This document shows positions 49,197 through 61,247 of a stretch of 64,000 nucleotides of DNA, in pieces. This DNA comes from Pegea sp. RAD2-039 (taxonomy: Eukaryota; Chordata; Thaliacea; Salpida; Salpidae), in contig JAQGEQ010000281.1 in assembly GCA_034620365.1 (NCBI GenBank), forward strand, positions 372,001 through 436,000, in the 5' to 3' direction. Each line of letters opens with the position of its first letter. Within the stretch, counting starts at the first letter, position 1. The position numbers and the translations under genes were made by a program. The notes below the pieces were generated by a model. It saw only the letters and a list, made by a program, of their open reading frames with translations. It was not told the DNA's origin and ran no database searches.

Positions 49197-51237
49197 TTAG
49201 TTTGTGGATTTCAGAACATTTAGGAGAGTTATACAAGCTCCTTATTTGAAGGAATTTTCTGATCTTCTTATTCAATGTTAGATTTAAAAGCTCCTGAACT
49301 TCTTGATTATTCAATTTTACATATGGAATGTGATACTTACTGATGGGACATTTTCTTTTAAATTTCTTGATGCCTTATATTATATTTATGAATTAAATTG
49401 TCAAATAACTATTAGTTTTTTTTCCTGTAAAACCCTTTGTAGACATTGAGTTCTTCCAGAACTAATTAGTTAATTTTTAAACACCCCAAAACATTTGATA
49501 TTAAAAGTTTACATTTCTATAAAAGAGATGCAGAAAGAAGATTTCATCATTTCCAGTCCTTTCTTTCATATTAAAAGTCTTTGAATTTTGAAGGTTTTCT
49601 AGAATCAACTGTTTAAATTTTTGAACAATATAAATGAATTATGAAAAGATAGTTTTGTTTCCTTTTTGCACTTCATAAATAAAATTAACAAAAATTTTTC
49701 AATTAAAATAAAAATAATGCTTAGATATAACTCTTTATAACTCTGCTTGTTTTATCATGTTAACAAATGTTTGTTATTTCACAATCTTTTCTTTTGAAAC
49801 GTTCGTTTTCACATAATTTGAATACAATTAAAAGAATGAGCGTTAATAAAAGAAGTTTGATTCTTAATAGATTTTTATTCATCAAAATAAAAACCACCCA
49901 AAGGTCTTAGAGTATCTTGTAATTGAACCAAGTCCTATAAATTTGACATTGACAATTAGCTATTTTTGTTTATTGAGTTCAACTACATCTCTTGTTGCTA
50001 GCATTTTTTAGCTTTTTTTGTGGCAATTGAAATACAGTGATTAGTAACTGTGTATTAGATACGGTGTACAATACCTCCTGTCTCGCTCTAATTATTTACA
50101 ATCTATAAAATTTGATCTACAAGCGGCTGAAATCAGACCCTCTTGCAAACCATTCTTCTGTAATTACCCATCTGTCTCTGGATACAGCTATAAAAGAGAG
50201 TTGTATATTCGCCATGAAACTAATAGGAGAAAACTAAGGTTAGACTGAAAAGCTTTCTTCTTAAACAACTTTTTAACATAAATCAGCCTACAACACTAAA
50301 ATCAAAATTTAAATTTTCTAGGCTCTAATCAAGTGTCAACTGATTATTGTATAAAAGAGTAAAGATATCACTACCACATAATATTGCTGCGTGCAATTTT
50401 ACTATCAAATAATTGGTTTAGTTAACAGCATCAATAGAGTAAAAGTTATGTTAATGTAGAAAGTTTGTTTTATAGCTGCTTAAATTTTCAGTAATATACA
50501 AAAATAATTGTAATTACTATTTTAAGTACTATGATTTTGTAAAGAAATAATTATATATATTGATGCTTAAGTTTAAAAATTAAATGTCTTTGAGAAATAT
50601 CCGCAGCAAATGAAACCATATTTAGTTGATAGTATGCTAGCTGACCTAATTAGTTGAAACAAAATTTTTAAAAATTAAAGGAGACAAAACAAACTTAAGT
50701 AAAAATAATAAAAATCTTTAGAATAAAGATTTTAATAACAAATGTTTTTCACCAGCGAAATAACTACCTCATACATATTAGTTTTTAAAATGGTTTTTAT
50801 TAACAGTTAAATAATTAATAAAAGAACATTTGATAAGAAAATATTTTTAAGAATTATAATTTTGAATCAACTTTTCATAATTTAGGAAATATTAAGTTAA
50901 ATAAGCTTCAAAACTATCAAAAATAGAAATCTTTTTGTTGGTTTAAAATAGTTTCGAAACTTCGTTATTTTTTTATTTACAAAAAATAGAAATCCTGAAA
51001 TTCACTTAGTTATATAAAAATAATTTTAGGTTTATATAGGTAGAAAACAACAAAACTTTCAAACAAATTTTACTTCATAATTTTTGCAAAACATTTTTTC
51101 CAATATGTATTCATTAAAATTTTTAATAAAGAATGACGATTTTTTTAAAGTTTCTACTAAAAGACAATTTCTAACATGTTTTTATCGATAAAAGTGCTTT
51201 TATTTTAAATAAAAACCGATAAAAAGTAAATTAAAGC
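49197..51237. other. Intergenic, nothing recognised
   Basis: No supported gene or RNA. The end (51165-51235) is the A/T-rich leader with TTTTTATCG...AAAACCGATAAAA that also precedes the tRNA-Lys at 61520. Confidence 0.4.
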
Positions 51238-51310
51238 CGCCCGATGAGGGACTTGAACCCGCGACCGTTGGATTAAAAGTCCAACGCTCTACCGACTGAG
51301 CTAACCGGGC
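51238..51310 (-). tRNA. tRNA-Lys (UUU), copy 1
   Basis: A 73-nt cloverleaf with acceptor stem GCCCGGT/ATCGGGC, A box TAGCTCAGTCGGTAGAG, anticodon loop CTTTTAA (anticodon TTT), B box GGTTCAAGTCC and discriminator G. All stems pair well. No intron. Confidence 0.97.
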
Positions 51311-51574
51311 TTCTACATGATTAGTGGATACTTTCTAGAGATTTTAAATTTGTTTAATTTAATTTAATTATCACTTCTAAGAACTGTTTCGTAAACTTAA
51401 CATTAGTATAAAAAAAATTTTCGGTAAAAAGATTTTTTCGGCTTTTTTACTTAACATGGTGATTGTTAATGACTTTTCATTAAAGTATAAAAATCGTTAT
51501 TCATAAAAAATTTGTAAATGTTATTCACACATCCCTAATTGTTTAAAAAAATAGCTCTTATTTTGATGTTTAAA

Positions 51575-51800
51575 TAGTAAGCTGTAACTTTCCAAATTGA
51601 CTGGGTTGTGATCCTGGATTGTATGCAGAGAATTTTATGGAAGACGAAAGTTTGTACTCCAATTTTGATCAAAGGAAGCATTGGTTTTAAAGATTTTGAA
51701 AAAAAGAAAAGATCTTAACTCTATAAAAGTTTTCAAAACCAAGAATCAATTTCCATTGTAATCAAGAAAGTTGCATCTAAAATACAGCTGAAATGTTTTT
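51575..51800 (-). repeat. Exon-like block shared with 60985-61240
   Basis: The two loci share a minus-strand stretch reading ACTTTCTTGATTACAATGG and continuing through an exon-like segment. Here it is preceded by a good acceptor (TGTATTTTAG), but the donor is mutated to GTTAAG. At the other locus the donor is a good GAG|GTAAGA. Probably remnants of one exon. Confidence 0.45.
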
Positions 51801-51899
51801 GAACATTTAAAAAGTTAACCTTGTATGTATAGTTCACTAAAATCTCTTTCAGTGAAAAAAATCCGTACTAAACTTGTATTGATTATATTTACACGAGGT

Positions 51900-52750
51900 T
51901 TTAGTCTCAAATAACACAAATGAACAATTAACTAGTTTAACATTTGAATGGATTAGAAAAATTTGTATTTAATCCAATGCTTCTATTGTTTCCATATTTG
52001 TTTTTATAATGTAATGAGTAACACATGTCATAATTTATAATCTAATATCCAAGGAATACAATAAAATGTGAATCTCCTTTTAGACAACTCTAATTGAGGT
52101 TTTGATGAAGAATTTGGTTGAATATGAATCAAACTGGTTACTTATTCATTCATAATAAACTTTACTATAAAAATCAATTGTCATTTTCATGCTTATCAAC
52201 ATGTTTCAATTTGATTATTGATCATTATCAATAAATCAAAATTCTTTTATATAAATACTAGATATAATTCAACAGAAAAAATCCTGTTTGTAACAAGTAA
52301 TAGTTAGATTCAATAATTAATTAGCTTTAACAACAATTACTTCTGATAATTTACTTAAATTCTATCTTACAAGTTATAATCGTTTTGGAGATAATAACCT
52401 TTAAGACAACTCTTGCTTCTGAACTAGCTACATCCAAATACGGACATTGACACTCAGTTTCATCTTTTTTCAGTCATTTTTACCATAACCAGTATTATAA
52501 TTAATATAGAGGCATACTTGTTGTCATGTTTTCTATTTACACGAGTATCAGTTTGATGATAATGTAGATAAACAAGCACAAGAATACCAGTCTTCAGATC
52601 TCGCAGAAGATACTCAACTACGAATATTTTCAACTTTTTTTAAATGTAATTTTTTCTTTAGGGTTTACTTCCAGCGCTTTTCTACCAGTGAACTGAGAGA
52701 TGAAGCCTGATATCTACAGATTGTAAATCCTCCTTCATGTAAAACGTACT
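51900..52750 (+). pseudogene. Decayed gene X, copy 5 (fragment)
   Basis: 51940-52160 follows the layout of 2420-2640. 52160-52300 matches the intron block at 2680-2800. 52405-52620 matches both 15655-15830 and 16965-17040. 52650-52730 matches 130-220 (TTCTTTAGGGTTTACTTCCAGCG landmark). Frames are broken throughout. It ends against a PCGF-like fragment. Confidence 0.5.
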
Positions 52751-52764
52751 AGCAACTTTATGTT

Positions 52765-53360
52765 TTAAATTTTATAGTTCTTTCTCTGGTTGGAGATAAC
52801 TCAGTTGTTGAAAATTCTTCATCCGAGGAACCTAAGAATCTTTTAACGTTTTGTGCTTTTTGTCTCTCAACAGGAGCATTTACAAGGTTTACTGTTTCTT
52901 TTTCGATTTGTACTTCTTGCCTATTATTGTCATTATCAGATTCAATATGGCTGTTTCTTAAACTATTTATATTACATTCACTAGCGTCGTCAGAGTCCGA
53001 AGTGAGATCGATGATGCTAGTTGAACTTACATCTTTGCTTGAATCATGTTTTTTGTGGAAATGTTTCAACTGTTTGTTTACCTCTATTATCTTTTCAATT
53101 TTTTTCGAATTTTCAGGCCTAACCTTTCGACATAGTTTATGAACTTTTGTAGATTCAACAGATGTTGTTGCTTGATTAGGACTTGCTGTACAGGTCATTA
53201 GTTCTTTATTACTTTTTTCAGCAAGAACACACTGTTGAATAATAATGCTATGAGGAAGTTCAACTGGTTTTTCAAGCGAAGTAGTTTCTTTATAATCAGA
53301 TTTTATCACTTTTTCATCTTCTACAATTGTTTCATCTTCTTTATCTTCCTTATTATTTGA
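52765..53360 (-). pseudogene. PCGF-like gene fragment (third copy, tail only)
   Basis: Corresponds to a middle portion of the last exon of the two PCGF-like genes, from the KEDKEDETIVEDEKV region to the LSPTRERTI region, with its frame still open. It lacks the RING, the RAWUL and the Arg/Ser tail. The frame runs on into unrelated sequence on both sides. Like copy 1 it lacks the block of about 260 residues found only in copy 2 before RQKAQ. It retains the VESTKV neighbourhood in the copy 2 form (extra Ala/Thr residues). It is a truncated duplicate, not a gene. Confidence 0.8.
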
Positions 53361-53459
53361 ATAACAAAATGAATTAAATTTATGAAGAACAAATATGATT
53401 GTCAATGATGAATAATTTTAATCTATTATTAAGAATATCATAATATGTCGCTGAAAATC

Positions 53460-53640
53460 AATCTCAGATATAAAACAGAGGTAAATGTTTACATAATACG
53501 TTCTTTATAGCCAACTTTCAGTGGTTGTAAACAAGTTTTCTGTACACAGGATTTACGGAAGAAGAAATATGAAACATGTATTCGATTGAGTTCAAACAAA
53601 TCAGTAAAAAAAAGAAAGTGCAATTAAGCATACAACTTAA
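53460..53640. repeat. Repeated block shared with 44030-44290
   Basis: Shares ACACAGGATTTACGG and GTTCAAACAAATCAG landmarks with the earlier copy. No gene is visible from 53641 to the start of the satellite. Confidence 0.5.
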
Positions 53641-53953
53641 TATATAAATATATATTTATATAAACATTTTCATTTTATTTGATTATTTCGCTAAACTTTA
53701 ATTTCTTTAGAAAGCTATCTTCAGTTACAAATATTGCATTATGCCAGTAATCACGTTGGAATGTTTATCTTTTAAATCTTCAGTTCTCTAAACCATCTTG
53801 TAAAATAATTTTGAATACCATAACTATCTCTAAAATTTCACTTTTTACAACAAGTTTTTCAGTCAAATTCAAATTTTTATATTTATTGAACTGATTTATG
53901 AAAATTCCACATTAGTTCTCTCTTAAAACTACTATAATGACTTGCTAATTATT

Positions 53954-56903
53954 ATTTATTCATTTATTCATTTATTCATTTATTCATTTATTCATTTATT
54001 CATTTATTCATTTATTCATTTATTCATTTATTCATTTATTCATTTATTCATTTATTCATTTATTCATTTATTCATTTATTCATTATTCATTTATTCATTT
54101 ATTCATTTATTCATTTATTCATTTATTCATTTATTCATTTATTCATTTATTCATTTATTCATTTATTCATTTATTCATTTATTCATTTATTCATTTATTC
54201 ATTTATTCATTTATTCATTTATTCATTTATTCATTTATTCATTTATTCATTTATTCATTTATTCATTTATTCATTTATTCATTTATTCATTTATTCATTT
54301 ATTCATTTATTCATTTATTCATTTATTCATTTATTCATTTATTCATTTATTCATTTATTCATTTATTCATTTATTCATTTATTCATTTATTCATTTATTC
54401 ATTTATTCATTTATTCATTTATTCATTTATTCATTTATTCATTTATTCATTTATTCATTTATTCATTTATTCATTTATTCATTTATTCATTTATTCATTT
54501 ATTCATTTATTCATTTATTCATTTATTCATTTATTCATTTATTCATTTATTCATTTATTCATTTATTCATTTATTCATTTATTCATTTATTCATTTATTC
54601 ATTTATTCATTTATTCATTTATTCATTTATTCATTTATTCATTTATTCATTTATTCATTTATTCATTTATTCATTTATTCATTTATTCATTTATTCATTT
54701 ATTCATTTATTCATTTATTCATTTATTCATTTATTCATTTATTCATTTATTCATTTATTCATTTATTCATTTATTCATTTATTCATTTATTCATTTATTC
54801 ATTTATTCATTTATTCATTTATTCATTTATTCATTTATTCATTTATTCATTTATTCATTTATTCATTTATTCATTTATTCATTTATTCATTTATTCATTT
54901 ATTCATTTATTCATTTATTCATTTATTCATTTATTCATTTATTCATTTATTCATTTATTCATTTATTCATTTATTCATTTATTCATTTATTCATTTATTC
55001 ATTTATTCATTTATTCATTTATTCATTTATTCATTTATTCATTTATTCATTTATTCATTTATTCATTTATTCATTTATTCATTTATTCATTTATTCATTT
55101 ATTCATTTATTCATTTATTCATTTATTCATTTATTCATTTATTCATTTATTCATTTATTCATTTATTCATTTATTCATTTATTCATTTATTCATTTATTC
55201 ATTTATTCATTTATTCATTTATTCATTTATTCATTTATTCATTTATTCATTTATTCATTTATTCATTTATTCATTTATTCATTTATTCATTTATTCATTT
55301 ATTCATTTATTCATTTATTCATTTATTCATTTATTCATTTATTCATTTATTCATTTATTCATTTATTCATTTATTCATTTATTCATTTATTCATTTATTC
55401 ATTTATTCATTTATTCATTTATTCATTTATTCATTTATTCATTTATTCATTTATTCATTTATTCATTTATTCATTTATTCATTTATTCATTTATTCATTT
55501 ATTCATTTATTCATTTATTCATTTATTCATTTATTCATTTATTCATTTATTCATTTATTCATTTATTCATTTATTCATTTATTCATTTATTCATTTATTC
55601 ATTTATTCATTTATTCATTTATTCATTTATTCATTTATTCATTTATTCATTTATTCATTTATTCATTTATTCATTTATTCATTTATTCATTTATTCATTT
55701 ATTCATTTATTCATTTATTCATTTATTCATTTATTCATTTATTCATTTATTCATTTATTCATTTATTCATTTATTCATTTATTCATTTATTCATTTATTC
55801 ATTTATTCATTTATTCATTTATTCATTTATTCATTTATTCATTTATTCATTTATTCATTTATTCATTTATTCATTTATTCATTTATTCATTTATTCATTT
55901 ATTCATTTATTCATTTATTCATTTATTCATTTATTCATTTATTCATTTATTCATTTATTCATTTATTCATTTATTCATTTATTCATTTATTCATTTATTC
56001 ATTTATTCATTTATTCATTTATTCATTTATTCATTTATTCATTTATTCATTTATTCATTTATTCATTTATTCATTTATTCATTTATTCATTTATTCATTT
56101 ATTCATTTATTCATTTATTCATTTATTCATTTATTCATTTATTCATTTATTCATTTATTCATTTATTCATTTATTCATTTATTCATTTATTCATTTATTC
56201 ATTTATTCATTTATTCATTTATTCATTTATTCATTTATTCATTTATTCATTTATTCATTTATTCATTTATTCATTTATTCATTTATTCATTTATTCATTT
56301 ATTCATTTATTCATTTATTCATTTATTCATTTATTCATTTATTCATTTATTCATTTATTCATTTATTCATTTATTCATTTATTCATTTATTCATTTATTC
56401 ATTTATTCATTTATTCATTTATTCATTTATTCATTTATTCATTTATTCATTTATTCATTTATTCATTTATTCATTTATTCATTTATTCATTTATTCATTT
56501 ATTCATTTATTCATTTATTCATTTATTCATTTATTCATTTATTCATTTATTCATTTATTCATTTATTCATTTATTCATTTATTCATTTATTCATTTATTC
56601 ATTTATTCATTTATTCATTTATTCATTTATTCATTTATTCATTTATTCATTTATTCATTTATTCATTTATTCATTTATTCATTTATTCATTTATTCATTT
56701 ATTCATTTATTCATTTATTCATTTATTCATTTATTCATTTATTCATTTATTCATTTATTCATTTATTCATTTATTCATTTATTCATTTATTCATTTATTC
56801 ATTTATTCATTTATTCATTTATTCATTTATTCATTTATTCATTTATTCATTTATTCATTTATTCATTTATTCATTTATTCATTTATTCATTTATTCATTT
56901 ATT
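53954..56903. repeat. Octamer satellite (TTTATTCA)n
   Basis: About 2.95 kb of one 8-bp unit, roughly 368 copies, essentially without substitutions. One unit near 54081-54087 has lost a T (7 bp). The right edge degrades into TTTATTTTTTTATTTATTTCAATAAA. Because 8 is not a multiple of 3 and no frame contains a stop, a 1000-codon open frame (unit SFIHLFIY) runs through it. That frame is an artefact. Confidence 0.97.
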
Positions 56904-56999
56904 TTTTTATTTATTTCAATAAAAATATTAAAATTAAAAACTGATTAAAGAAGAGCATAAACGAATCTGTTAATTCTAATCAGTGAAGAAGGACTCTTA

Positions 57000-57188
57000 T
57001 ATTGTCAGTTCACTTGCTTATATCTAGCTAACAAGACTTGGTGCCAACAGGTGAGATAAATCAAACATTATTTGTTTTATTTTGTTTTTGATTTATTGTT
57101 TCAAGATATTAACTTATTAGTTTTGACAATTTTAATTTTCTTAGATAATGGTGGCTCTTACTACCCCCTTTAATTTAATTTATGCAAA
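57000..57188. repeat. Repeated block shared with 59160-59310
   Basis: Shares GTGAGATAAAT(C/T)AAACATTATTTGTTTTA and the following stretch to 'CTTAC(T)ACCCCC'. It lies immediately right of the satellite. Confidence 0.6.
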
Positions 57189-57297
57189 TCAGTTACGTTT
57201 TTGATCAACGTCATCAGAAACAGACTGTAAACTCAAACCGTCTAATTTCTTCAACAAATCTTTTCTTTCTCTTTGACTCTCTAGTTCTCTGTAAGAA
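57189..57297 (-). pseudogene. Terminal exon-like copy, diverged
   Basis: Parallels the better-preserved exon at 60256-60363 (LKKLDGLSL core kept). It has an extra base after the acceptor and different residues at the end. Probably a decayed duplicate. Confidence 0.4.
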
Positions 57298-57324
57298 ACA
57301 AATTTAATGAAAGTTTTTGATTTT

Positions 57325-57390
57325 GTAGTTGTTCACTGTTATTCAATATTTTGCATTTATTAAAATAAATAAATAAATGAATAAAAACGA
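57325..57390 (+). mobile_element. Truncated SINE remnant with AATGAATA tail
   Basis: GTAGTTGTTCACTGTTAT matches the 5' portion of the SINE at 62370 (minus strand). It is followed at once by TTTGCATTTATT and a tail of AAATAAATAAATAAATGAATAAA, matching the 3' end. The middle is missing. The tail contains one octamer like the satellite unit. Confidence 0.5.
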
Positions 57391-57811
57391 TTGTGAGTTA
57401 TCGAAAATGTCATCTTTCAAAAACCCTCTGGAAAAATGCTTTATAACTTGTTCTTTTAACATCACTTCTTACTTGTAACCAGAAAGCTGATTAGACGTAG
57501 AAAGTAGGTTATTTTCCACTATTAAATACTAACGCTTAAAAAAACAATTTCCATACAAATAAATTGATGCCTAAGTTAGAAAATTGAATGTCTTTGAATT
57601 ATATCAGCAGATAATCAAACTTAATTTAATTAATATTTTGTTAGATGAATATAAGAAATTAAAATAACATTTTTAAAAGTTAAAAAAGCCCAAACATATT
57701 TCAATAATAAAAGTTGAAATATTTTCTCTCTTAGATTAATGAAGAAGCAAGTTGTATAATTTATATTATTTACTTTATTTTCATTTATTTTTAAAGTGCT
57801 AACATTAGAGC

Positions 57812-57884
57812 CGCCCGATGAGGGACTTGAACCCGCGACCGTTGGATTAAAAGTCCATCGCTCTACCGACTGAGCTAACCGGGC
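57812..57884 (-). tRNA. tRNA-Lys (UUU), copy 2
   Basis: Same 73-nt gene as at 51238, with one difference: the first base of the anticodon stem (position 27) is A rather than T. This creates an A-A mismatch with position 43. A and B boxes and anticodon TTT are intact. It may be functional or an early pseudogene. Confidence 0.9.
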
Positions 57885-57999
57885 TTTTTATTTATAGAAA
57901 AAACTTACAATTACTTTTCTAACTAGTTTATTAGATGTTTGTTAAACAAAAAAGTTGTTTAATAATTCTCTGGTTATTTTTAAAGATAATTACAAAATT

Positions 58000-59159
58000 T
58001 GCATTTCTAAAGAAAGTCAGCTGTATTTATAAACTATAAATATCAGGTAATTGAAGTTGATAATTTGATAAGTTGATCATTTCGTCGAGATTTTAAATTT
58101 AAATAATTAACTATAATTTATCAATTTTAAGAATTATTTTGTAAACTAAAACTATAAAAAATATTTTTTTCCTGTAAAGGCTTCTGTTTAACAACAGTTA
58201 ATTTTTATTATTAAGAAGAATAATATATTCTTTTCTATTAAGACAAAGCCTGTAGATAATTTCAGTGAGTAACTTTGTATTAAATCAATAAAAGTTACTT
58301 CTGTAGTTTTCGTTTTGAGAAATTAAAAGGTCTTTATATACTTGTTGATTGCTAATGAGTTTTTATTAAAGTATGAATTGGTGTATAAATGGTTATAAGA
58401 CTTATGCAGAACGAGAGCTGCAGAGTTATTGTAATAAAAACAATGCAAGACTTGGTTAAAACAAACTTGGTAAAAGACAAAATGGTAGCTGACTATGATA
58501 TATAAAAACTAATTTTATGAAAAAATTTTGTTAGAAAAATTACTTACTTCTTAAAAAAAATGTATATGTTACTTACACATCTCTACTTGTATTCAAGGTT
58601 GCTTTGTAACACTAATTGTAGCCGTCTCATTATGACAGAAAGCTCTGCAGAGCATAGATAGAGATACAATGGATAATAATATTTTTGAATTAATTTATAA
58701 ATTGTTGTTTTACTATAAATATCAACTTGATATTTATCCAATTTAACCATATTTGAATAAACAATAAAAAGAATCTGTTGAATCTTATCTGCAGCGTAAA
58801 ATTGCCTTCAATTTATTTTTTGATTCGGATTAAAAAACTATAATTTAGTATTCGCATAAAAAAGTATAAAAATCTTAAGATACTATTACATTTACGGCCC
58901 TCAACATCTATGTACTAAATAGTTTAATTTTAGCTTTTTTATCAGAACGTTGGTTGACCTTTTTCTTACAAATTTCAATTATCAGCAAGAAAAAAATAAA
59001 TTTTACAATTAACGCACTATTAACTGTATTACCATAAAATTTATGAATATTTTTAGCAATTTATGTTCTTTTAAGTTTACAAGAAGTTACTTTTAAGTTT
59101 ACATTTTTTTTACAGCTAGTAGTATTCAGTAATCTATTTGAGTCTTGAAAAAATTTCAA
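58000..59159. other. Intergenic repeat-derived stretch
   Basis: About 58620-58680 (TGACAGAAAGCTCTGCAGAG landmark) recurs at 60915 and 61655. It marks a tandemly repeated unit that also includes the tRNA-Lys genes. No coding region was supported. Confidence 0.45.
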
Positions 59160-59480
59160 AATCTTTACATTTCAACTAGTGAGATAAATTAAACATTATT
59201 TGTTTTAATTAACGTTTGACTTTGGTTTAAGATAATTATTTGTTAGATTTGGCATTTTTAACATTTTTTATATTTTGACGATACTTACCACCCCTTGAAG
59301 TATTTATATTATCAAGTGGTACTAATAGGCCTCACTTTGTTGCTCATGAAGTGTTGGCAATTTTTGTCATGTGATCATATCACGTGACCTTACAGCTTAA
59401 TATTTTATACAAATGTAGGATGATGATTACTACTTAGAGTTAAAAAAAACATCAAAGTAATAGAGTCCAGTTTTATAAAA
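59160..59480. repeat. Repeated block shared with 44690-44920 and 57000-57188
   Basis: The left part matches the block right of the satellite. The right part matches 44800-44920, including TGTCATGTGATCATATCAC. It joins two pieces that are separate elsewhere, so this is the fuller form of the unit. Confidence 0.65.
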
Positions 59481-59679
59481 CCAAAATGCTCAAAAAAATC
59501 TTCTATTACTGCACAATTAATACTTTGAATCAGCTATCATGTGATTTATGATGTCATACTCTTTTGTACTATTTAAGTTGAAATTGAACCGTTTTAATTT
59601 TTCCACTATTTTCAGTTTACAACTGTGATTCTTGATGGTATCATAACCATTGCATATTGATTTTTAGCCTACCATGGGA

Positions 59680-59905
59680 CGAGAAGAAGTCATATATATA
59701 AATGCCGGAACAGAAGTTATAGAGATCCAGTTAGTTCTCTTACGGCAAGATTCCGTTCTCCACGCTAACCAGGTTATGTAGCAGAGTAGACGGAGTGATG
59801 CAACTACGCCCGCCTGGTGTCGCCTGATCTACCTAAACGAAACGTGCAGCGACGAGCTACAATCATGAAACATTAAGTGGGTTGTTTGTTAAAAGCACTG
59901 AAAGA
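59680..59905 (+). mobile_element. Promoter-like segment, possible solo LTR (copy B)
   Basis: The most GC-rich part of the right third. A TATATATAA box (59692-59702) is followed about 30 bp later by an initiator-like TCCAGTTAG (59726-59734). Next come AACCAGGTTATG, a potential hairpin (CCAGG/CCTGG with GTAG/CTAC inside), GTGCAGCGACGAGCT, and GGGTTGTTTGTT. Layout and wording parallel 41180-41415. No protein-coding frame of note. A solo LTR or a small noncoding RNA gene would both fit. Confidence 0.4.
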
Positions 59906-60255
59906 TAAATGATAAGAAATACTTTAGTTTTAATTTCAATTATAATCTGTAAACAAATTTTTAGGTAAAGATTGCCTAACTTAATTTTAATAACACTTTA
60001 TGAGAAAAATGTAGATTTGAAACGACTTAATTTTTATTTTCCAAATCAAGGATAATTTAAAATTATCCATAAATTGCTTAACCATAATCTTGATGAACTT
60101 TTCACATGAGATCTTTCCTCAAGTTATATGAACTCAAAATTTCTGTTTCGAAGTTCAGTTTTTCTTTGAAAAATATCCCAATCAAAAATCGGTTGAAACT
60201 ATAATGGTTACACAAAAAAGTTCATATTCAAAAGTTGTTTACTTTATGAGATGAT

Positions 60256-60363
60256 TTATGCAAATAAGTTGCCATTTTCATCGAGGTCAGCAGAAACAGA
60301 CTTCAAACTCAAACCGTCTAATTTCTTCCACAAATCTTCTCTTTCTCTTTGTCTCTCCAGTTC
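60256..60363 (-). other. Possible terminal coding exon
   Basis: After the acceptor GTTTCTTCCAG it reads 35 codons to TAA, with a charged start (ELERQREREDLWKKLDGLSL) and an ending in DENGNLFA. The composition is coding-like and the frame is kept in part in the copy at 57189-57297. No upstream partner exon can be joined confidently. Family unrecognised. Confidence 0.35.
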
Positions 60364-60399
60364 CTGGAAGAAACAAATTTGATTAAAGTTTTTGATTTT

Positions 60400-60462
60400 G
60401 CAGTTGTTCACTGTTATTCAGTATTTTGCATTTATTGAAATAAATAAATAAATGAATAAAAA
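60400..60462 (+). mobile_element. Truncated SINE remnant with AATGAATA tail, second copy
   Basis: Same structure as 57325-57390: AGTTGTTCACTGTTAT, TTTTGCATTTATTG, then AAATAAATAAATAAATGAATAAA. It is closest to the right edge of the octamer array read on the minus strand (TTTATTGAAATAAATAAA). Confidence 0.5.
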
Positions 60463-60989
60463 TTATTATGAATTATTTAAAATTTAATCTGTCAAAAACC
60501 TCGGGAAAAATGTTTTAAAATTTTGTAATTTTTAACTAATTATAAAATATATTGTTTTCTGTAAAAGCCTTTTTTATATATAATGTCAAAATATATAACA
60601 ATATATTGTATAACAATTTTATATATAATGCCTCTTTAATGTCAAAGCCTTCTGTAATAGCCTGTTTAACAACAATTAAATTTTTGAGATAACAAGATTA
60701 TCTTGTAATAAAAACACTATGAAACTTTAAAAAAAAACTTGGTAAAACACAAAACGGTAGTTGGATATGATGTATAAAAACTAATTTTATAGAAAAATTT
60801 TTAAGAATTAGAAGAAATATCTTTATTCCTATAAAAGTGTAAATGTTATTTACATATCCCTACTTGTATTCAAAACTGTTATTGCTGCTGTATAACAGTT
60901 TTTGAAGTCGTTTCACAATGACAGAAAGCTCTGCAGAGTATAGATACAACAGATAATTATATTTTAAGATATAGCTCTTATGTTGATGT

Positions 60990-61247
60990 TTAAATAGTAA
61001 GTTCCACATTTTCTTCTTTTCCAAGTTGTCTGGGTTGTAATTCTGGTTTGAGGAGAAAAAATTTTATGGGAGACGAAGCCTGAAAATTGTTGTTCTTAAT
61101 TTGATCAAAGGAAGCATTGGTTTTGATAATTTTGAAAAAACTGAGAAAAAAATGAAAGCATCTTACCTCTATACAAATTTTCAAAACATATCTAGAATTA
61201 ACTTCCATTGTAATCAAGAAAGTTGTAGCTTCAAATAGAGTTGACAA
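60990..61247 (-). pseudogene. Exon-like ORF of a repeated block
   Basis: Open for 85 codons. A plausible exon occupies its first part (TTFLITMEVNSRYVLKICIE) and ends at GAG|GTAAGA. The second part (SPIKFFLLKPELQPRQLGK) also has coding-like composition. The related locus at 51575-51800 is disrupted. Unrecognised, probably a remnant. Confidence 0.3.

Noticed and set aside
53942..56944. 1000-codon open frame
   Set aside because: It is the stop-free reading of the octamer satellite; the unit length and composition explain it fully.
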